Position numbers and translations under genes: made by a program
Source: Candidatus Woesearchaeota archaeon
GTDB lineage: Archaea; Nanobdellota; Nanobdellia; Woesearchaeales; ARS49
Direction of reading: 5' to 3'
DNA length: 7,260 bases
Assembly (NCBI GenBank): GCA_030630695.1
Contig: DAOVMP010000019.1
Location: forward strand, 1 to 7,260
Notes under the pieces: model-generated
The model's database searches: none
Told to the model about the DNA's origin: nothing
Seen by the model: the letters and a program-made list of their open reading frames with translations, nothing else
Shown here: positions 1-6,294 of the stretch, one piece after another
Layout: each line of letters begins with the position of its first letter
Position numbering within the stretch: position 1 is the first letter of the stretch

Positions 1-1110
1 AAGCTTCCTAAAAGCTTAATTGCAGAGATCGAAGAAAAATGTCCTGCATCTAAAATCAAAAAAGTAGCATCTCTTGTTTATGAAGAATACTGTAAGGCAA
101 AGATTGATGCTGGCGAAGCAGTTGGTTTGGTTAGTGCCGAATCTATTGGTGAGCCAGGAACTCAGATGACCTTGAACACTTTCCACTTTGCAGGTGTTGC
201 AGAGATGAATGTTACAATGGGTCTTCCTAGAATTATTGAGATTTTAGACGGCAGAAAAAATATTGCGACCCCTATGATGGAGATTTTTTTAACTTCGCCG
301 TTTAATAAAGGTAAAGATATTCATAATATTGCTATGCGTATAAAAGAATCTGTTCTCGGAGAGTTTGTTAAAGAATATATTATAAATATTGTTGATCTTA
401 AGATTGAATTAAAGCTTAACTTAGAAAAAATGGCTGTTGTTGGTGTCAAGCCGGCTTTATTAATAAAAGCTATTGACAAAGCAATTGGAAAAGACGTCTC
501 TTCTAAAGAAGATGGCGACGGCGGTCTTGTTGTTAAGCTTCGTGGAAGAGATGAAAAAGGTTTGAATGATTTGTATAAAGCTAAAGAAAAATTAAGAAGT
601 GTTTATGTCTGCGGTATTAAAGGCGTTTCTCAGGTTCTGCCTGTTAAGAGACGCGAGGAATTTATTATCATAACTGCCGGAAGTAATCTGAAAAAGATTT
701 TAGATCTTGATTTTGTTGATACAACAAGAACAACAAGCAATGATATTTATGAAATACAAAAAGTTTTAGGTATTGAGGCGGCAAGACAGGCTATTATTGA
801 TGAAGTTTTCAAAGTTATTGAAGCTCAGGCTTTGAATGTAGACATAAGGCACATCATGCTTGTTGCAGATACTATGTGTTCTTCTGGGGAAATAAAAGGT
901 ATTACTCGTTATGGTGTGGTTAGTGAGAAATCTTCTGTTCTTGCAAGGGCGAGTTTTGAAACTCCTATTAAGCACATAATTAATGCTTCATTAGTTGGAG
1001 AGATTGATTTCTTGAATTCTGTTGTTGAAAACGTTATGCTTAACCAGCCAGTTCCTGTTGGCACTGGTTTGCCTGGTTTATTGACTAAAGAGGTTAAAGA
1101 GGGTAAATAG
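1..1110 (+). CDS. rpoA2: DNA-directed RNA polymerase subunit A'' (5'-truncated by window edge)
   Basis: C-terminal part of the archaeal RNA polymerase largest subunit (Rpb1/beta' equivalent). Together with A' it forms the catalytic half of the enzyme. The frame is open from base 1, so the true start lies upstream. 369 residues are visible and archaeal A'' is usually about 370-400, so only a short N-terminal piece should be missing. The TTG at 127 is an internal codon, not the start. The trigger-loop signature [16 protein letters not shown] is encoded at about 148-195, followed by the family block [18 protein letters not shown]. Near the C-terminus are [34 protein letters not shown] and [11 protein letters not shown], all typical of A''. 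No intein interrupts it. Its stop abuts the L30e start directly. Unusual: Asn sits at the trigger-loop position where most archaea and bacteria have Arg (codon 175-177), and Glu replaces the usual Gln in A-Q-S-I-G-E-P. Confidence 0.97.
   Translation, partial: KLPKSLIAEIEEKCPASKIKKVASLVYEEYCKAKIDAGEAVGLVSAESIGEPGTQMTLNTFHFAGVAEMNVTMGLPRIIEILDGRKNIATPMMEIFLTSPFNKGKDIHNIAMRIKESVLGEFVKEYIINIVDLKIELKLNLEKMAVVGVKPALLIKAIDKAIGKDVSSKEDGDGGLVVKLRGRDEKGLNDLYKAKEKLRSVYVCGIKGVSQVLPVKRREEFIIITAGSNLKKILDLDFVDTTRTTSNDIYEIQKVLGIEAARQAIIDEVFKVIEAQALNVDIRHIMLVADTMCSSGEIKGITRYGVVSEKSSVLARASFETPIKHIINASLVGEIDFLNSVVENVMLNQPVPVGTGLPGLLTKEVKEGK
1099..1104 (+). promoter_or_regulatory. Shine-Dalgarno site for rpl30e
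   Basis: GAGGGT lies inside the last codons of rpoA2, 6 bases before the L30e ATG. A second GAGGT is at 1090-1094. It is complementary to the archaeal 16S 3' end and supports the ATG at 1111 as the start, with no intergenic space. Confidence 0.6.
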
Positions 1111-1398
1111 ATGGCAAAGAAAAAAGTTTCAGAAACTGCAGTGCAGATAAGAAAATTACTTGCTTCTAAAAAACTGGTCATTGGTGCAGACAGGACTATC
1201 AAGTTATTAAGAAATGGCAAATTAACTAAAATATTCTTATCAGCAGGTTGTGCAGATAAGATTACAGAAACAATAACCCGATATGCAAAAATTGCAGGCA
1301 TTGAAATAAAAAAACTTAGATTGCCTTCTGATGAATTAGGAGTTGTTTGTAAAAAACCGTTTTCTATTTCTGTTTTAGGGGTCTTGAAAGGTAAATGA
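1111..1398 (+). CDS. rpl30e: Large ribosomal subunit protein L30e
   Basis: 95-residue L7Ae/L30e-fold RNA-binding protein of the archaeal/eukaryotic 50S/60S subunit; it has no bacterial orthologue. The family's usual length is about 100 residues. The sequence shows the expected pattern: an N-terminal helix with KKLVIGADRTIKLLRNGK (binding of the kink-turn type RNA), a strand and turn IFLSAGCADKI, and the C-terminal DELGVVCKKPFSISVLGVL block. The start ATG directly follows the rpoA2 stop. Its TGA overlaps the first ATG of nusA as ATGA, so the three genes are translationally linked. The rpoA2-rpl30e-nusA linkage separates this gene from L7Ae and other paralogues of the same fold. The protein begins with the basic stretch MAKKK. 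Confidence 0.93.
   Translation: MAKKKVSETAVQIRKLLASKKLVIGADRTIKLLRNGKLTKIFLSAGCADKITETITRYAKIAGIEIKKLRLPSDELGVVCKKPFSISVLGVLKGK
1389..1392 (+). promoter_or_regulatory. Shine-Dalgarno-like AGGT upstream of nusA
   Basis: AGGT sits 2 bases before the ATG at 1395 and 8 bases before the in-frame ATG at 1401. The 8-base spacing is the normal one, so it argues for initiation at 1401. The ATGA overlap argues for 1395. Confidence 0.35.
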
Positions 1399-1829
1399 CA
1401 ATGTCTAAGATTATTTATGATGCTAACTCTATGAAAATTATGTCTTCTTTTGAAATGATAACTAGATCAAGGCTCAAAGATCTTGTTGTTAATGATGATT
1501 TATTATTGTTTATTGTTAATCCTGGTGAAATAGGCCGGGCAGTAGGTCCAAAAGGTGCAAATGTAAGAAAATTAGAGAGGATATTTAAGAAAAAAATCAA
1601 GATTGTTGAGTTTGCTTCTGAACCAGTAACCTTTATAAAGAACCTGGTATATCCTTTAAAGGTAAAAGAGGTTGTTGAAGACGAGGGTATTTACACCATA
1701 ACTCCTGTTGATTCTAAGACAAGGAGTATTTTAATTGGTAAAAATGCTGTTAATCTCAGATTCAGCGAATCAGTTATTAAAAGATATTTTCCTATTAAGG
1801 AATTAAAAGTTGGAAAATACAATGGCTAA
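1395..1829 (+). CDS. nusA: NusA-like transcription termination/elongation factor (archaeal, two KH domains)
   Basis: Archaeal NusA is the short form, about 140-150 residues with two KH RNA-binding domains. It lacks the bacterial N-terminal RNAP-binding and S1 domains, and this 144-residue protein matches. KH1 carries the clear loop [18 protein letters not shown] (GxxG = G-P-K-G), followed by the strand [15 protein letters not shown]2 has [13 protein letters not shown], where the second Gly of GxxG is Ala. The C-terminus FPIKELKV closes the second KH fold. Two starts are possible: ATG 1395 (ATGA overlap with the L30e stop) and ATG 1401 (better Shine-Dalgarno spacing); they differ by two residues. 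The 3' end overlaps rps12 by 8 bases. The place between rpl30e and rps12 is the conserved one for archaeal nusA. The family is known to bind RNA; its exact role in archaeal termination or elongation is less settled. Confidence 0.93.
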   Translation: MTMSKIIYDANSMKIMSSFEMITRSRLKDLVVNDDLLLFIVNPGEIGRAVGPKGANVRKLERIFKKKIKIVEFASEPVTFIKNLVYPLKVKEVVEDEGIYTITPVDSKTRSILIGKNAVNLRFSESVIKRYFPIKELKVGKYNG

Positions 1830-2259
1830 TAAATCACGCGGCTTAAACACTGGAAGAAAATTAAAGAGAAAAAGACATATTAGTAGACTTTTACAAACTA
1901 CTTTTAATAGACGTCTTTTTAATCTTAAGAAAAAAGCAGATCCTTTGGAAGGTGCGTCTCAGGCTAAAGGTATTGTTTTGGAAAAAGTTCAGTTAGAAGC
2001 TAAACAGCCTAATTCTGCTATGAGAAAGTGTGTTAGAGTTCAATTAATCAAGAACGGTCGTCAAGTTACTGCATTTTTACCTAGAGATGGTGCTCAGAAA
2101 ATGGTTGATGAGCACGATGAAGTTATAATTGAATGTATTGGTGGTAAAAAAGGTCGTTCAAAAGGAGATATTCCTGGTGTTCGATGGCAGGTTTTGAAAG
2201 TTAATGGTCAAAGTCTTAAAGATTTACTATCAGGTAAACTGGAGAAAGCTAGAAAATGA
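1822..2259 (+). CDS. rps12: Small ribosomal subunit protein S12 (uS12)
   Basis: Universal decoding-centre protein of the 30S subunit; 145 residues, as expected for the archaeal form (about 145-147). The basic N-terminal extension (residues about 1-38) is followed by the conserved [19 protein letters not shown]. Then comes the decoding loop [52 protein letters not shown] and the second universal loop DIPGVRW. I chose ATG 1822 (protein MANKSRG...), because archaeal S12 commonly begins MA-x-[GK]. The frame is open to a TTG at 1810, which would add only four residues. The start overlaps the end of nusA by 8 bases and has only a weak GGA upstream, so translation is probably coupled. The TGA overlaps the S7 start. 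Slight oddity: the usual C-P-G-D-G-A reads L-P-R-D-G-A. Confidence 0.96.
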   Translation: MANKSRGLNTGRKLKRKRHISRLLQTTFNRRLFNLKKKADPLEGASQAKGIVLEKVQLEAKQPNSAMRKCVRVQLIKNGRQVTAFLPRDGAQKMVDEHDEVIIECIGGKKGRSKGDIPGVRWQVLKVNGQSLKDLLSGKLEKARK

Positions 2260-2858
2260 GTATTGAAGTTTTGGCTTTTAATAAATGGAGCACAGAAGGT
2301 ATTAAGATTGAAGATCCTGGACTTCAAAGATATGTTAACTTGAAAGCTCGTTTAGTTCCCAAAACCGGAGCAAAATATGCAGGCAAAAGATTTCATAAAA
2401 GCAGAACTTTTATTGTTGAGAGATTAATGAATAAATTAGCAGTTCCCGGACATAAAGGTAAAAAGCATTTTAGAACTTCTGGTCCTTGTGCAGGCAAAGC
2501 AGTTACTGTTTACAAGATTGTTGAACAAGCTTTGAAAATTGTTGAGAAAAAAACTAATGAAAATCCTATTAAAGTTCTTGCAAAAGCTATTGAGAACGCT
2601 GCTCCAAGAGAGGAGATTGTTACTATTGAATACGGCGGAGCAAGATATCCTAAAGCAGTTGAGTGCGCGCCTCAAAGAAGAGTTGACATTGTTCTGAGAT
2701 ACTTTGTGCAGGGAACTTATGATAAATGTTTTAATAAGAAGACGCCAGTTGAACTAGCATTAGCAAACGAAATAATCGCAGCATACAAGCTAGATCCAAA
2801 AAGTTTAGCAATCTCAAAAAAGAACGAAGTTGAAAGACAGGCAGATGCTGCTCGTTAA
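2256..2858 (+). CDS. rps7: Small ribosomal subunit protein S7 (uS7)
   Basis: Primary 16S rRNA-binding protein that nucleates assembly of the 30S head and lines the E/P-site side of the mRNA exit path. The length of 200 residues fits archaeal S7 (about 185-215), which carries an N-terminal extension absent from bacteria. Visible landmarks are [34 protein letters not shown], and the helix [21 protein letters not shown]. After these come [18 protein letters not shown] with the beta-hairpin around [21 protein letters not shown], and the archaeal/eukaryotic-type C-terminus [15 protein letters not shown]. The start overlaps the rps12 TGA as ATGA, with GGAG at 2241-2244 upstream. It is the last gene of the operon here: a gap with an inverted repeat and a new promoter follow, not the elongation factor genes often found next in archaea. 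Confidence 0.96.
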   Translation: MSIEVLAFNKWSTEGIKIEDPGLQRYVNLKARLVPKTGAKYAGKRFHKSRTFIVERLMNKLAVPGHKGKKHFRTSGPCAGKAVTVYKIVEQALKIVEKKTNENPIKVLAKAIENAAPREEIVTIEYGGARYPKAVECAPQRRVDIVLRYFVQGTYDKCFNKKTPVELALANEIIAAYKLDPKSLAISKKNEVERQADAAR

Positions 2859-2925
2859 TTTTAATCGCCGTCAAAACACGAAATAAAATGAAACATTTTT
2901 TCGGCGTTAAAAAATTTTAATTTTT
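2859..2925 (+). terminator. Nested inverted repeat with T-rich flank after rps7 (candidate terminator)
   Basis: Outer arms TTTTAATCGCCG (2859-2870) and CGGCGTTAAAA (2902-2912) pair except for one bulged T. They enclose a second perfect hairpin, AAAATG/CATTTT (2885-2890 and 2894-2899) with a 3-base AAA loop. T-tracts occur at 2895-2901 and in the stretch TTTTAATTTTT at 2915-2925. The position right after the operon's last stop and before a new promoter fits a transcription end. Archaeal termination mainly needs T-runs, so the stem may have another role, such as mRNA 3'-end protection. Confidence 0.5.
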
Positions 2926-2965
2926 CAAAACATTTATATATCCGTTTTCTAAATACTATATTATA
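2926..2965 (+). promoter_or_regulatory. Archaeal TATA promoter (box A with BRE-like purines) for the surface protein
   Basis: TTTATATA at 2933-2940, preceded by CAAAAC (BRE-like), lies about 29 bases from box centre to the ATG at 2966. Archaeal transcription usually starts about 25 bases after the box. The start site should therefore fall at or just before the ATG, giving a leaderless or nearly leaderless mRNA. No Shine-Dalgarno is seen before this ATG, which agrees. Confidence 0.7.
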
Positions 2966-5900
2966 ATGAGTATAAAAAAGAGGGGTATTTTAATATTGTT
3001 AGCTTTGTTTTTATTAGTCTTTCTTGCCTTTTCTGTCAGTGCAGTTACATCAATCACCTCCTGCAAATATGAGATAAGTACGCAAGGAGATTATAATCTT
3101 ACTCAGGCAATTACAAGCACAGGACAGCCGTGTATTAACATAACTTCAAGTAATGTTACGTTAAACTGTGAAGGTTTTTCTTTAACAGGGGCAGGCATGA
3201 ATCCTGGAGTTTGGATTAACAGGTCTCTTAACAACATAACTATTAAAAATTGCAAATTTGATTTATTTGCTCCAAACATATATGTTCCATTAGGTGGAAA
3301 AGAAATCTACATTATTAATAACACAATAAATTCTAGTCCTAGTTATGGGGTTTATTTTATTACTGTTAATAATAGCAGAATAGAAAATAACACAATCGCA
3401 TTCAATGGTGATGAGGATAATGAAGCAGGAATTTATGCCTATTTCTCAAATCATAATTTAATCAAAAACAATACTATTATACATGGAGGAGTCACAAGTG
3501 AATCAGTTTATGGAGTGCGTATAAATACTGGAGAAAGTAATAATATTACTGATAATTTTATTTTTAATAATTCAGATATGGGTATAATTACTGAATCAAG
3601 TCCAAATACTCGTATTATTAATAACGTTATAGAGAACAATTCTTGGTCAAATGATGATCAGTTAGGGATTTATATTGTGCTTAATGCAAATAAAACAGTT
3701 ATTATAAATAATACTGTAAGGCATCATAGTTATGGAATTTATATGACTTACGCAGATCATGTTAACATAACTGACAATACAGTAAATAATAATAGTAACG
3801 GGGGAATTGTTGCTCTTGACGGAAAATACGTATTAGTAAAAAATAATTTTGTCTATAACAACACCTATGGCATTGGATTGGTTACTTATGTTGACGCAAA
3901 CATAACTAATAATACTATTCAAGATGAAACCTATGGAATCTTTTCCCAAGCGAATACTGAAAATTCTAGTGTATACAGAAATACTATAAAAGGTGGCGAT
4001 AATGGTATGACTTTTATCAGTAATTCAAGGTATAATACAATAAAATATAATAATATTTCAAGTACCGTTGATATTTTAGTAAAAAGTTCTCTAAATAACA
4101 ATTTTTTTGATAATACTGTGAGTTCGTATCTTACGCAGTTTTCTTTTGTTGAATATTCTGGCGATGTGAATGTGAGTGGTGTTTCTACTCCTCCTGCTAC
4201 AAGTCCTTATAGAAATATTTCATTATATCTTAATGTTTCTGGAACAGATTGGGTTGTGATGAATATCAGCTATGCTAATGCAGATATTTCAAATATTGAG
4301 GAAAATTCAGTGACAATGATTCATTATGATGGTTCTGATTGGATCGCCCTAAATTCATCTTTAGACAAGACTAACAAAGATGTGTCTGCAAATCTAACAA
4401 CTTTTAGTATTTTTGCGCTTCTGGCAAATCTAGATTGTGGTGTTGTTAATGATGATCTTATTCTCTTATCTAATATCAGCACCAGTGCTAGTTGTTTGAT
4501 TATTAATGCTAGTAATTTAACCATTAATTGCAATAACAAGAACATTACAGGCACAAAAGCCGATAATAGTAGAGGAATTCATTTAAATGCAACTAAAAAC
4601 GTCACTGTTAAGAATTGTAATGTTTATAATTTTACTTCAGGTATTTATCTTGAAAAAAGCAATACAAGTTCTATTTATAACAATACTTTTAGTTTAAATT
4701 CAAATGGTCTTGATATCAGTTATAATTCTGCAGATAATATATTCACATTAAATAATGTTTCGTATTCTACCCTTTTTGATTTACATATGGATTCTGGGGC
4801 TAATAATAAGTTTTTTGATATTACCATGGGTCCTGTTTCTACTACAGTTGGTCTTTGTAAGTATAGTGAAGGTCTTCATTTATTTGGTGTTCCAAATCCT
4901 TCTGCAAATCCTGCTGGCAAAAAAAATGTTTCAAGTTATATTAATATTACAAAAACTGATGGGGAGTATATTGAACTTAATATGAGTTATTCTGATTCTA
5001 TTGTTTCAAATAATAACATTGATGAGTCAACTCTAAAAATGTATCATTATAGTGATTATAATACGTGGGTTGAACTTTCTAGTACTGTGGATTCTACAAA
5101 TAATGTTGTTTATTCTAATATTAGTAACTTTAGTGCTTTTGGTCTTTTTGGTGATGAAATAACTGCGTCAGCTTACACTGGTGGAGGAAGTAGTGGCGGT
5201 TCTTCAAGCACGATTCTTAATATTAAAAGTTATAATATAACAGAATCATTAGTTTCTGAAAAGAGTTTTTTGACAGATCGCTTGTATAAATCTGATTATC
5301 TTTATTTTGATTATAAAAATTTAGAGCATAAAATAACTATTAAGGAGATTCTTTATTCAAACAAGGCGCTTAAGATAGAAATCGCGTCTATACCACAGGA
5401 ACATTGGGTTTATTGGAATAAGGATTTAAATGTTGATGTAGATGGTAATGGTTATGATGATTTAATTATCGCGCCGAATTCAATTTCTCTTAGTTATACT
5501 GTATTAAATATAACTGTTCTTAATGAAAATGCTCCTGAACCAATTACCACTCCGAGTGAATCTGAAACAGTTCCCAGTCAAATAATGGATCAACCTGTTG
5601 CAGATGAAATTTCTCCTGAGCAAAAAGTGACTGAATTAGTTAGAGGAATTTTCCCGGGTATTTCTGAAGAAAAAGCGTCATATGTGCCTATTATTGTAGG
5701 AATACTGGGAGTAGTTATTATCCTGTTTGCTTTATTTTTCTGGCTAAAGAAAGAAAAAGTTAGAAGAATTATTCGAAAAATTCCAAAACGCAAACTAGAA
5801 AAAGAGATTGTTGAAGTTCCAATTAAAAAGACCACTTTTAAACCAGGATTATTAAAAGCGTTCAAGAATCTTAAAAAGAGAAAGATAATTCAGAGTATTA

Positions 5901-6229
5901 TTAGTTCTAAAAAAGAGCCTGCAAAGACTACTTTTTATCCTTCGTTAGCTGAAGCTTTTGAAGAGCCAAAAAAAGTTAAATCCAAAAGCTCAAAGCCTCT
6001 TAGTACACAGAAAAGCAAAACTTCTCCTGCAAAGAAAAGCAAAAAGAAACACACAAAAACCAAAAAAAAGAAGAAAGCCAGGAAGCAAAAAGCGCCCTCT
6101 GCTAAGCCAATTAAGAAAGAGGCAAAAGCAATTAAAAATCTTAGAGTTCTTTCAAAACAGGAAAAACAGCCTAATGTTTTTGACGATCTTCAACATATTT
6201 ATTCGGACATTATCAAGAAAAAGAAATAG
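2966..6229 (+). CDS. Secreted, membrane-anchored beta-helix (NosD-like) surface protein with Lys-rich cytoplasmic tail
   Basis: Large cell-surface protein of 1087 residues. Signal peptide 1-26: KKR, a hydrophobic core, then SVSA with likely cleavage before Val27. Region 27-390 is a right-handed parallel beta-helix with a Cys-containing first turn (C33, C56, C68, C96) and about eleven 22-24-residue coils of the form x-G-I-Y...N-x-I-x-N-N-T-I (127-390). Region 391-487 is a beta-rich module ending FSIFALL. Region 489-625 is a second, shorter Cys-marked helix domain (C491, C510, C522, C551). Region 626-729 is a second copy of the module ending FSAFGLFG. Then follow a GGGSSGGSSS linker (739-748), a domain with an acidic loop DVDGNGYDDL (824-833), a Pro/Glu-rich stalk, a transmembrane helix 906-927, and a basic tail 928-1087. 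NosD/CASH-type helices occur in carbohydrate-active and surface-layer proteins; no catalytic site is evident. N-x-S/T sequons are very frequent, consistent with N-glycosylation. It has its own promoter and is unrelated to the ribosomal genes upstream. Likely roles are adhesion, cell envelope or host contact (inference). Confidence 0.85.
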   Translation: MSIKKRGILILLALFLLVFLAFSVSAVTSITSCKYEISTQGDYNLTQAITSTGQPCINITSSNVTLNCEGFSLTGAGMNPGVWINRSLNNITIKNCKFDLFAPNIYVPLGGKEIYIINNTINSSPSYGVYFITVNNSRIENNTIAFNGDEDNEAGIYAYFSNHNLIKNNTIIHGGVTSESVYGVRINTGESNNITDNFIFNNSDMGIITESSPNTRIINNVIENNSWSNDDQLGIYIVLNANKTVIINNTVRHHSYGIYMTYADHVNITDNTVNNNSNGGIVALDGKYVLVKNNFVYNNTYGIGLVTYVDANITNNTIQDETYGIFSQANTENSSVYRNTIKGGDNGMTFISNSRYNTIKYNNISSTVDILVKSSLNNNFFDNTVSSYLTQFSFVEYSGDVNVSGVSTPPATSPYRNISLYLNVSGTDWVVMNISYANADISNIEENSVTMIHYDGSDWIALNSSLDKTNKDVSANLTTFSIFALLANLDCGVVNDDLILLSNISTSASCLIINASNLTINCNNKNITGTKADNSRGIHLNATKNVTVKNCNVYNFTSGIYLEKSNTSSIYNNTFSLNSNGLDISYNSADNIFTLNNVSYSTLFDLHMDSGANNKFFDITMGPVSTTVGLCKYSEGLHLFGVPNPSANPAGKKNVSSYINITKTDGEYIELNMSYSDSIVSNNNIDESTLKMYHYSDYNTWVELSSTVDSTNNVVYSNISNFSAFGLFGDEITASAYTGGGSSGGSSSTILNIKSYNITESLVSEKSFLTDRLYKSDYLYFDYKNLEHKITIKEILYSNKALKIEIASIPQEHWVYWNKDLNVDVDGNGYDDLIIAPNSISLSYTVLNITVLNENAPEPITTPSESETVPSQIMDQPVADEISPEQKVTELVRGIFPGISEEKASYVPIIVGILGVVIILFALFFWLKKEKVRRIIRKIPKRKLEKEIVEVPIKKTTFKPGLLKAFKNLKKRKIIQSIISSKKEPAKTTFYPSLAEAFEEPKKVKSKSSKPLSTQKSKTSPAKKSKKKHTKTKKKKKARKQKAPSAKPIKKEAKAIKNLRVLSKQEKQPNVFDDLQHIYSDIIKKKK
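3344..4135 (+). repeat. Tandem beta-helix coils (protein-level repeat, about 11 units)
   Basis: Residues 127-390 of the surface protein fall into about eleven units of 22-24 residues. Most units begin with [YNM]-G-[IV] and end in an Asn-rich turn such as N-N-T-I. Examples are YGVYFITVNNSRIENNTIAF, YGIYMTYADHVNITDNTVNN and YGIGLVTYVDANITNNTIQD. The DNA copies have diverged, so this is an old protein repeat, not a recent DNA duplication. Confidence 0.75.
4136..5152 (+). repeat. Two copies of an ectodomain module ending F-S-x-F-x-L, split by the second beta-helix
   Basis: Copy 1 (residues 391-487, bases 4136-4426) and copy 2 (626-729, bases 4841-5152) share the same order of landmarks. Each has a G-V-[SP]-x-P turn, then [NV]-[IS]-S-x-Y-[LI]-N-[VI], then [EV]-x-x-N-[IM]-S-Y. 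After that comes E-[NS]-[ST]-[VL]-x-M-x-H-Y, then W-[IV]-[AE]-L-[NS]-S-[ST]-[LV]-D, and finally FSIFALL or FSAFGLFG. The module resembles beta-sandwich segments that end in F-S-x-F in other archaeal surface proteins (PGF-pre-PGF-like); the family name is a guess. Confidence 0.65.
5822..5965 (+). repeat. Repeated K-T-T-F-x-P-x-L-x-x-A-F motif in the cytoplasmic tail
   Basis: IKKTTFKPGLLKAFKN (residues 953-968, bases 5822-5869) and PAKTTFYPSLAEAFEE (residues 985-1000, bases 5918-5965) align without gaps at a 32-residue period. They sit just inside the membrane helix, before the Lys-rich stretch. A conserved pair of short motifs in a tail that otherwise looks disordered suggests two docking sites for one partner (inference). 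Confidence 0.6.
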
Positions 6230-6254
6230 ACAAAACAGATGTCACTCGATGATT

Positions 6255-6294
6255 CTTCATAAACTTTATAAATCAAATAGTAATACTTATTTTC
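6255..6294 (+). promoter_or_regulatory. Archaeal TATA promoter for the last gene
   Basis: TTTATAAA at 6265-6272, within CATAAACTTTATAAATC, lies about 26 bases from box centre to the ATG at 6295, again placing the transcription start next to the start codon. No Shine-Dalgarno is visible. The 65-bp gap 6230-6294 shows no convincing terminator hairpin for the gene before it. Confidence 0.6.

Noticed and set aside
1..17. Two HindIII sites (AAGCTT at 1 and 12) as a possible cloning junction
   Set aside because: The reading frame continues sensibly through both; AT-rich DNA makes such sites common and nothing indicates vector sequence.
127..129. TTG at 127 as the start of RpoA2
   Set aside because: The frame is open back to base 1 and encodes expected A'' sequence ([14 protein letters not shown]...), so the TTG is internal.
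909..1301. 130-codon minus-strand frame across rpoA2/rpl30e
   Set aside because: Lies opposite two well-conserved genes and has no recognisable product; a shadow.
3300..4120. AAT/AAC-rich stretch as a DNA microsatellite or CRISPR-like repeat
   Set aside because: No exact DNA repeat unit or spacer pattern; the regularity is at protein level (beta-helix turns).
4755..4985. Hydrophobic 76-codon + frame inside the surface protein
   Set aside because: Leu/Ile-rich because of T-rich codons of the true frame shifted by one; no start signal.
6251..6262. Short ATGA/TCAT hairpin after the surface protein as a terminator
   Set aside because: Only 4 pairs, no following T-run of note; not distinguishable from chance.
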